A DNA stretch of 26,866 nt from Saccoglossus kowalevskii (lineage: Eukaryota > Hemichordata > Enteropneusta > Harrimaniidae): positions 1-26,866 of the forward strand of contig NW_003155052.1 of NCBI RefSeq assembly GCF_000003605.2, written 5' to 3'. Under the pieces are notes generated by a model that saw only the letters and a program-made list of their open reading frames with translations, was not told the origin of the DNA and did no database searches. Numbering within the stretch: position 1 is the stretch's first letter; the number at the start of each line of letters is the position of its first letter. Position numbers and translations under genes: made by a program. Positions 20,652-26,866 of the stretch are shown piece after piece.

Positions 20652-21939
20652 GTCGTGATTAGTGGGAATCACATTGACAGGCGTGATTAGTGGGAATCAT
20701 ATTGACAGTCGTGATTAGTGGGAATCATATTGACAGTCGTGATTAGTGGGAATCATATTGACAGTCGAGATTAGTGGGAATCACATTGACAGTCGTGATT
20801 ATTGGGAATCATATTGACAGCCGTGATTAGTGGGAATCACATTGAGAGGCGTGATTAGTGGGAATCATATTGACAGTCGGGATTAGTGGGAATCACATTG
20901 ACAGTCGTGATTATTGGGAATCATATTGACAGCCGTGATTAGTGGGAATCACATTGAGAGGCGTGATTAGTGGGAATCATATTGACAGTCATGATTATTG
21001 GGAATCATATTGGCAGGCGTGATTAGTGGGAATCATATGGACAGGCGTGATTAGTGGGAATCATATTGGCAGTCGTGATTAGTGGGAATCATATTGACAG
21101 CCGTGATTAGTGGGAATCACATTGGCAGTCGTGATTAGTGGGAATCATATTGACAGTCGTGATTAGAGGAAATCATATTGACAGTCGTGATTAGTGGAAA
21201 TCACATTTACAGTCGTGATTAGTGGGAATCAAATTGACAGTCGTGATTAGTGGGAATCATATTGACAATCGTGATTAGTGGGAATCACATTGACAGGCGT
21301 GATTAGTGGAAATCATATTGACAGTCGTGATTAGTGGGAATCATATTGACAGTCGTGATTAGTGGGAATCACATTGACAGCCGTGATTAGTGGGAATCAC
21401 ATTGACAGGCGTGATTAGTGGAAATCATATTGACAGTCGTGATTATTGGGAATCATATTGGCAGGCGTGATTAGTGGGAATCATATTTACAGGCGTGATT
21501 AGTGGGAATCATATTGACAGTCGAGATTAGTGGGAATCATATTGACAGTCGTGATTATTGGGAATCATATTGACAGCCGTGATTAGTGGGAATCACATTG
21601 AGAGGCGTGATTAGTGGGAATCATATTGACAGTCGTGATTAGTGGGAATCAAATTGACAGTCGTGATTAGTGGGAATCATATTGACAGTCGTGATTAGTG
21701 GGAATCATATTGACAGTCGTGATTAGTTGGAATCACATTGACAGGCGTGATTAGTGGAAATCATTTTCACAGTCGTGATTAGTGGGAATCATATTGACAT
21801 CCGTGATTAGTGGGAATCATATTGACATGCGTGATTAGAGGAAATCATATTAACAGTCGTGATTAGTAGGAATCATATTGGCAGTCGTGATTAGTGGGAA
21901 TCATATTGACAGGCGTGATTAGTGGGAATCATATTGACA
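20652..21939 (+). repeat. Block C domain with 4-unit duplication
   Basis: C1-C4 at 20764-20875, then C1-C9 from 20876, repeating the 112-bp doubling seen at 1367-1590. The 21071-21443 segment matches 18330-18702. C1-C4 recur at 21520-21631. A B7 precursor lacking G14A is at 21744-21771, and an X10-like unit with GAGGAAATC and ATTAACAG lies near 21828. No indels. Confidence 0.78.
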
Positions 21940-22555
21940 GTCGTGATTAGTGGGAATCACATTGGCAGTCGTGATTAGTGTGAATCATATTGAGAGTCGT
22001 GATTAGTGGGAATCATATTGACAGTCGTGATTAGTGGGAATCACATTGACAGGCGTGATTAGTGAAAATCTTTTTCACAGTCGTGATTAGTGGGAATCAT
22101 GTTGACAGTCGTGATTAGTGGGAATCATATTGACAGTCGTGATTAGTGGGAATCACATTGACAGTCGTGATTAGTGGAAATCAAATTGACAGTCGTGATT
22201 AGTGGGAATCAAATTGACAGTCGTGATTAGTGGGAATCATATTGACAGTCGTGATAAGTGGGAATCATATTGACAGTCGCGATTATTAGGAATCATATTG
22301 ACAGTCGTGATTGGTGGGAATCATATTGACAGCCGTGATTACTGGGAATCATATTGACAGTCATGATTAGTGGGAATCATATTGACAGCCATGATTTGTG
22401 GGAATCACATTGACAGGCGTGATTAGTGGGAATCACATTGACAGTCGTGATTAGTTGGAATGACATTTGCAGTCGTGATTAGCGGGAATCATATTGACAG
22501 TCGTGATTAGTGGAAATCAAATTGACAGTCGTGATTAGTGGGAATCATATTGTCA
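21940..22555 (+). repeat. A/B-type island within the C domain
   Basis: B3-B8 at 21940-22107 (B7 with CTTTTTCAC, breaking its palindrome), L6 at 22108-22275 and A1-A10 at 22276-22555. A9 is replaced by a G15A/T21A unit, and one L6 unit reads GTGATAAGTGGG. This is the only B-L6-A module right of 18.1 kb and is most like 16037-16484. Confidence 0.85.
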
Positions 22556-23058
22556 GGCGTGATTAGTGGGAATCACATTGGCAGTCGTGATTAGTGGAAT
22601 CATATTGAGAGTCGTGATTATTGGGAATCATATTGACAGCCGTGATTAGTGGGAATCACATTGACAGGCGTGATTAGTGGAAATCATATTGACAGTCATG
22701 ATTATTGGGAATCATATTGGCAGGCGTGATTAGTGGGAATCATATTAACAGGCGTGATTAGTGGGAATAATATTGACAGTCATGATTAGTGGGAATCATA
22801 TTGACAGCCGTGATTAGTGGGAATCATATTGACAGTCATGATTAGTGGGAATCATATTGACAGTCGTGATTAATGGGAATCATATTGACAGTCGTGATTA
22901 GTGGGAATCATATGACAGTCGTGATTAGTGGGAATCATATTGACAGTCGAAATTAGTGGAAATCATATTCACAGTCGTGATTAGTGGGAATCATATTGAC
23001 AGTCGTGAGTAATGGGAATCATATTGACAGTCGTGATTAGTGGGGAATCACATTGACA
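22556..23058 (+). repeat. Mixed units with scattered indels
   Basis: C- and consensus-type units with three one-base indels (GTGGAATC near 22597, CATATGACAG near 22912, GTGGGGAATC near 23042) and private substitutions (GTCGAAATTAG, GTGAGTAATGGG). No block order is clear. Register is restored by 23059. Confidence 0.68.
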
Positions 23059-23982
23059 GTCTTGATTATTGGGAATCATATTGACAGCCGTGATTAGTGG
23101 GAATCACATTGAGAGGCGTGATTAGTGGGAATCATATTGACAGTCATGATTATTGGGAATCATATTGGCAGGCGTGATTAGTGGGAATCATATTGACAGG
23201 CGTGATTAGTGGGAATCATATTGGCAGTCTTGATTAGTGGGAATCATATTGACAGCCGTGATTAGTGGGAATCACATTGGCAGTCGTGATTAGTGGGAAT
23301 CATATTGACAGTCGTGATTAGAGGAAATCATATTGACAGTCGTGATTAGTGGGAATCATATTGACAGTCGTGATTAGTGGGAATCATATTGACAGTCGTG
23401 ATTAGTGGGAATCATATTGGCAGTCGTGATTAGTGGGAATCACATTGACAGCCGTGATTAGTGGGAATCACATTGACAGGCGTGATTAGTGGAAATCATA
23501 TTGACAGTCGTGATTAGTGGGAATCATATTGACAGTCGTGATTAGTGGGAATCATATTGACAGCCGTGATTAGTGGGAATCACATTGACAGGCGTGATTA
23601 GTGGAAATCATATTGACAGTCGTGATTAGTGGGAATCATATTGACAGTCGTGATTAGTGGGAATCATATTGACAGTCGGGATTAGTGGGAATCACATTGA
23701 CAGTCGTGATTATTGGGAATCATATTGACAGCCGTGATTAGTGGGAATCACATTGAGAGGCGTGATTAGTGGGAATCATATTGACAGTCATGATTATTGG
23801 GAATCATATTGGCAGGCGTGATTAGTGTGAATCATATTGACAGGCGTGATTAGTGGGAATCATATTGGCAGTCGTGATTAGTGGGAATCATATTGACAGC
23901 CGTGATTAGTGGGAATCATATTGACAGTCGTGATTAGTGGGAATCATATTGACAGCCGTGATTAGTGGGAATCATATTGACA
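23059..23982 (+). repeat. Block C copies
   Basis: C2-C9 from 23059 (C2 and C8 with GTCTTG), consensus-rich units, then C1-C9 at 23675-23926 with the T5G C1 and G14T C6. Two further units join it to block X. No indel occurs from here to the end of the window. Confidence 0.78.
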
Positions 23983-24374
23983 GTCGTGATTAGTGGAAAT
24001 CATACTGACAGCCGTGATTAGTGGGAATCATATTGACAGTCGTGATTAGTGGGAAGCAAATTGACAGTCGTGATTAGTGGGAATAATATTGACAGTCATG
24101 ATTATGGGGAATCATATTGGCAGGCGTGATTAGTGGGAATCATATTGACAGGCGTGATTAGTGGGAATCATATTGACAGTCGAGATTAGTGGGAATCATA
24201 TTGACAGCCGTGATTAGTGGGAATCATATTGACATGCGTAATTAGTGGAAATCATATTAACAGTCGTGATTAGTTGGAATCATATTGGCAGTCGTGATTA
24301 GTGGGAATCATATTGACAGGCGTGATTAGTGGGAATCATATTGACAGTCGTGATTAGTGGGAATCACATTGACA
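23983..24374 (+). repeat. Block X, complete 14-unit copy in the C domain
   Basis: Same unit order as 10775-11166, with GGGAAGCAAATT at 24039-24066, AATAAT, GATTATGGGG, GTCGAG and the TGCG-starting X10 (here TGCGTAATTAG). X11 has GTTGG in place of GTAGG. A B1-type unit follows at 24375, but no further B unit, so the block was cut off at B1. Confidence 0.84.
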
Positions 24375-24458
24375 GGCGTGATTAGTGGAAATCATACTGA
24401 CAGTCGTGATTAGTGGGAATCATATTGACAGTCGTGATTAGTGGGAATCATATTGACA

Positions 24459-25862
24459 GTCGGGATTAGTGGGAATCACATTGACAGTCGTGATTATTGG
24501 GAATCATATTGACAGCCGTGATTAGTGGGAATCACATTGAGAGGCGTGATTAGTGGGAATCATATTGACAGTCATGATTATTGGGAATCATATTGGCAGG
24601 CGTGATTAGTGTGAATCATATTGACAGGCGTGATTAGTGGGAATCATATTGGCAGTCGTGATTAGTGGGAATCATATTGACAGCCGTGATTAGTGGGAAT
24701 CATATTGACAGTCGTGATTAGTGGGAATCATATTGACAGCCGTGATTAGTGGGAATCACATTGACAGGCGTGATTAGTGGAAATCATATTGACAGTCGTG
24801 ATTAGTGGGAATCATATTGACAGTCGTGATTAGTGGGAATCATATTGACAGTCGAGATTAGTGGGAATCACATTGACAGTCGTGATTATTGGGAATCATA
24901 TTGACAGCCGTGATTAGTGGGAATCACATTGAGAGGCGTGATTAGTGGGAATCATATTGACAGTCGTGATTATTGGGAATCATATTGACAGCCGTGATTA
25001 GTGGGAATCACATTGAGAGGCGTGATTAGTGGGAATCATATAGACAGTCGGGATTAGTGGGAATCACATTGACAGGCGTGATTAGTGGGAATCATATTGA
25101 CAGTCATAATTATTGGGAATCATATTGGCAGGCGTGATTAGTGGGAATCATATCGACAGGCGTGATTAGTGGGAATCATATTGACAGTCGTGATTATTGG
25201 GAATCATATTGACAGCCGTGATTAGTGGGAATCACATTGAGAGGCGTGATTAGTGGGAATCATATTGACAGTCATAATTATTGGGAATCATATTGGCAGG
25301 CGTGATTAGTGGGAATCATATCGACAGGCGTGATTAGTGGGAATCATATTGGCAGTCGTGATTAGTGGGAATCATATTGACAGCCGTGATTAGTGGGAAT
25401 CACATTGACAGGCATGATTAGTGGAAATCATATTGACAGTCGTGATTAGTGGGAATCATATTGACAGTCGTGATTAGTGGGAATCATATTGACAGCCGTG
25501 ATTAGTGGGAATCACATTGACAGGCGTGATTAGTGGAAATCAGATTGACAGTCGTGATTAGTGGGAATCATATTGACAGTCGAGATTAGTGGGAATCATA
25601 TTGACAGTCGTGATTATTGGGAATCACATTGACAGGCGTGATTAGTGGGAATCATATTGACAGCCGTGATTAGTGGGAATCACATTGACAGGCGTGATTA
25701 GTGGAAATCATATTGACAGTCGAGATTAGTGGGAATCACATTGACAGTCGAGATTAGTGGGAATAACATTGACAGTCGTGATTATTGGGAATCATATTGA
25801 CAGCCGTGATTAGTGGGAATCACATTGAGAGGCGTGATTAGTGGGAATCATATTGACAGTCA
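24459..25862 (+). repeat. Tandem block C copies, variously truncated
   Basis: C starts at 24459 (T5G), 24851 (T5A), 25187 (from C2) and 25719 (T5A, doubled at 25747 with AATAACATTG). C2-C3 pairs are repeated at 24879 and 24963. Two units with GTCATAATTATT and TATCGACAGG occur at 25103-25158 and again at 25271-25326, 168 bp (6 units) apart. Confidence 0.78.
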
Positions 25863-26727
25863 TGATTATTGGGAATCATATTGGCAGGCGTGATTAGTGG
25901 GAATCATATTTACAGGCGTGATTAGTGGGAATCATATTGGCAGTCGTGATTAGTGGGAATCATATTGACAGCCGTGATTAGTGGGAATCACATTGACAGG
26001 CGTGATTAGTGGAAATCATATTGACAGTCGTGATTAGTGGGACTTATATTGACAGTCGTGATTATTGGGAATCATATTGACAGCCGTGATTAGCGGGAAT
26101 CACATTGACAGGCGTGATTAGTGGGAATCATATTGACAGTCATGATTATTGAGAATCATATTGGCAGGCGTGATTAGTGGGAATCATATTGACAGTCGTG
26201 ATTAGTGGGAATCATATTGGCAGTCGTGATTAGTGGGAATCATATTGACAGCCGTGATTAGTGGGAATCACATTGGCAGTCGTGATTAGTGGCAATCATA
26301 TTGACAGTCGTGATTAGTGGGAATCATATTGACAGCCGTGATTAGTGGGAATCACATTGACAGGCGTGATTAGTGGAAATCATATTGACAGTGGTGATTA
26401 GTGGGAATCATATTGACAGTCGTGATTAGTGGGAATCATATTGACAGTCGAGATTAGTGGGAATCACATTGACAGTCGTGATTATTGGGAATGATATTGA
26501 CAGCCGTGATTAGTGGGAATCACATTGAGAGGCGTGATTAGTGGGAATCATATTGACAGTCATGATTATTGGGAATCATATTGGCAGGCGTGATTAGTGG
26601 GAATCATATTGACAGGCGTGATTAGTGGGAATCATATTGGCAGTCGTGATTAGTGGGAATCACATTGACAGGCGTGATTAGTGGGAATCATATTGGCAGT
26701 CGTGATTAGTGGGAATCATATTGACAG
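25863..26727 (+). repeat. Right copy of the 865-bp duplication
   Basis: Matches 19343-20207 through six private markers in the same order, including GACTTATATTG at 26041, GGCAATCATA at 26291, GTGGTGATTAG at 26391 and ATGATATTG at 26491. The left copy ends at a deletion cluster, whereas this one passes in register into ordinary units. Confidence 0.88.
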
Positions 26728-26866
26728 TCGTGATTAGTGGGAATCATATTGACAGCCGTGATTAGTGGGAATCACATTGACAGGCGTGATTAGTGGAAAT
26801 CATATTGACAGTCGTGATTAGTGGGAATCATATTGACAGTCGTGATTAGTGGGAATCATATTGACA
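26728..26866 (+). repeat. Terminal C-type units at the window edge
   Basis: Consensus, T2C/T21C, T2G/G15A and two consensus units, the order of C8-C12. The window stops exactly at a unit end (TTGACA), with no sign of array termination. Confidence 0.85.

Larger units (their letters stand above)
1..26866 (+). repeat. 28-bp tandem satellite array filling the window
   Basis: Every base belongs to head-to-tail copies of a 28-bp unit; none is inverted and no foreign sequence interrupts them. The register (7 at base 1, 28 at base 26866, net indels -8) gives a 22-base partial unit plus 959 units. The consensus, seen perfectly at 20316-20343, has GTCGTGATTAG at positions 1-11 and TTGACA at 23-28. Base content is 8 A, 9 T, 8 G, 3 C. 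The most variable positions are 2 (T/G/C), 21 (T/C/A), 11, 15 and 26. Stops in all frames make it non-coding. Both ends lie inside the array, so its true length is unknown. It carries none of the hallmarks I can check of alpha satellite, telomere or CENP-B-box satellites. Function is unknown; a heterochromatic or pericentromeric role is possible but unsupported here. Confidence 0.98.

Noticed and set aside
1-26866. CRISPR array (28-bp repeats)
   Set aside because: There are no spacers: the 28-bp units are directly contiguous and the variation is single-base. No cas genes are present.
1-26866. Bacterial sigma-70-like promoters: TTGACA, then CATATT after 18 bases, in every unit
   Set aside because: TTGACA is a perfect -35 word, but the -10 matches only 4 of 6 and it recurs by unit periodicity. 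Nothing downstream is coding. It might cause spurious transcription if cloned in bacteria, but is not a native promoter on this evidence.
1-26866. Telomere-like repeat (TTAGTGGG resembles TTAGGG)
   Set aside because: One such word per 28 bp with an extra T is not a telomeric tract, and the rest of the unit is unrelated.
1-26866. G-quadruplex-forming sequence
   Set aside because: There is only one GGG run per unit, so loops would be about 25 bases, too long for an ordinary quadruplex.
1-26866. CENP-B box or known centromeric satellite
   Set aside because: No unit contains the TTCG...CGGG pattern of a CENP-B box, and the period does not match the centromeric families I know.
1-26866. Coding repeat protein on either strand
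   Set aside because: On the + strand TGA and TAG at positions 5-11 and TGA at 24-26, and on the - strand TGA and TAA, close all frames within a few units because 28 leaves a remainder of 1 on division by 3.

Overview
The whole 26,866-base window is one uninterrupted tandem satellite (minisatellite-type) array of a 28-bp unit, all copies in the same orientation. Following the repeat register row by row, the window starts at unit position 7 and ends at position 28, so it holds a 22-base partial unit followed by 959 units. Net indel balance is -8 bases from roughly 26 single-base indels, most of them clustered. I found no gene, RNA gene, transposon, CRISPR array or unique flanking sequence. The consensus unit (for example 20316-20343) is 39% G+C and G-rich on the + strand (8 G, 3 C), with GTCGTGATTAG at positions 1-11, GTGGGAATC at 11-19 and TTGACA at 23-28. 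Because 28 is not a multiple of 3 and the unit carries TGA, TAG and TGA, every frame closes within about three units. This looks like eukaryotic satellite DNA. I do not recognise the family and cannot name the clade.

The array is not a flat repeat. Recurrent unit variants occur in a fixed order and form a modular higher-order repeat. Variants are written as change from consensus. Block A has 10 units: A1 T5C/G11T/G13A, A2 A10G, A3 T2C/G11C, A4 G4A, A5 T2C/G4A/A10T/T21C, A6 T2G/T21C, A7 G13T/C19G/T21C/G25T/A26G, A8 T12C, A9 G13A/A26G, A10 A26T. Block B has 8 units: B1 T2G/G15A/T23C, B2 T2C/A10G, B3 T21C/A26G, B4 G14T/C27G, B5 consensus, B6 A7G/T21C, B7 T2G/G14A/G15A/A22T/G25C, B8 A22G. A linker follows B: L5 is five consensus units; L6 is consensus, T21C, G15A/T21A, T21A, consensus, consensus. 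Block X has 14 units, including X3 T18G/T21A, X4 C19A, X5 G4A/G11T/T12G/A26G, X8 T5A and X10 G1T/T2G/G15A/G25A; its last five units often occur alone. The cleanest period is B-L5-A-Xtail at 9375-10158, which is 28 units of 28 bp (784 bp).

Layout: 1-1030 is a diverged A/B/X region; 1031-1814 is a C-type region; about 1815-18106 is dominated by A/B/L/X modules; about 18107-26866 is dominated by block C. Block C has 12 units: C1 T5G or T5A with T21C, C2 G11T, C3 T2C/T21C/C27G, C4 T2G, C5 G4A/G11T/A26G, C6 T2G, C7 T2G/A26G, C8 consensus, C9 T2C/T21C, C10 T2G/G15A, C11-C12 consensus. Islands of A/B and X type lie inside the C domain at 21940-22555 and 23983-24374. Long identical or near-identical segments lie kilobases apart, which points to unequal exchange or gene conversion.

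The most notable observations are the 28-by-28 modular order; a 17-bp perfect palindrome fixed in unit B7, with apparent stepwise precursors elsewhere in the array; a heavily substituted 223-base patch at 17828-18050 inside otherwise near-identical copies; indel clusters that break the register at a few places only; and an 8-bp match to the CSL/Su(H) consensus created only in unit A5. Block boundaries and counts are manual readings and could be off by a unit in the mixed stretches.
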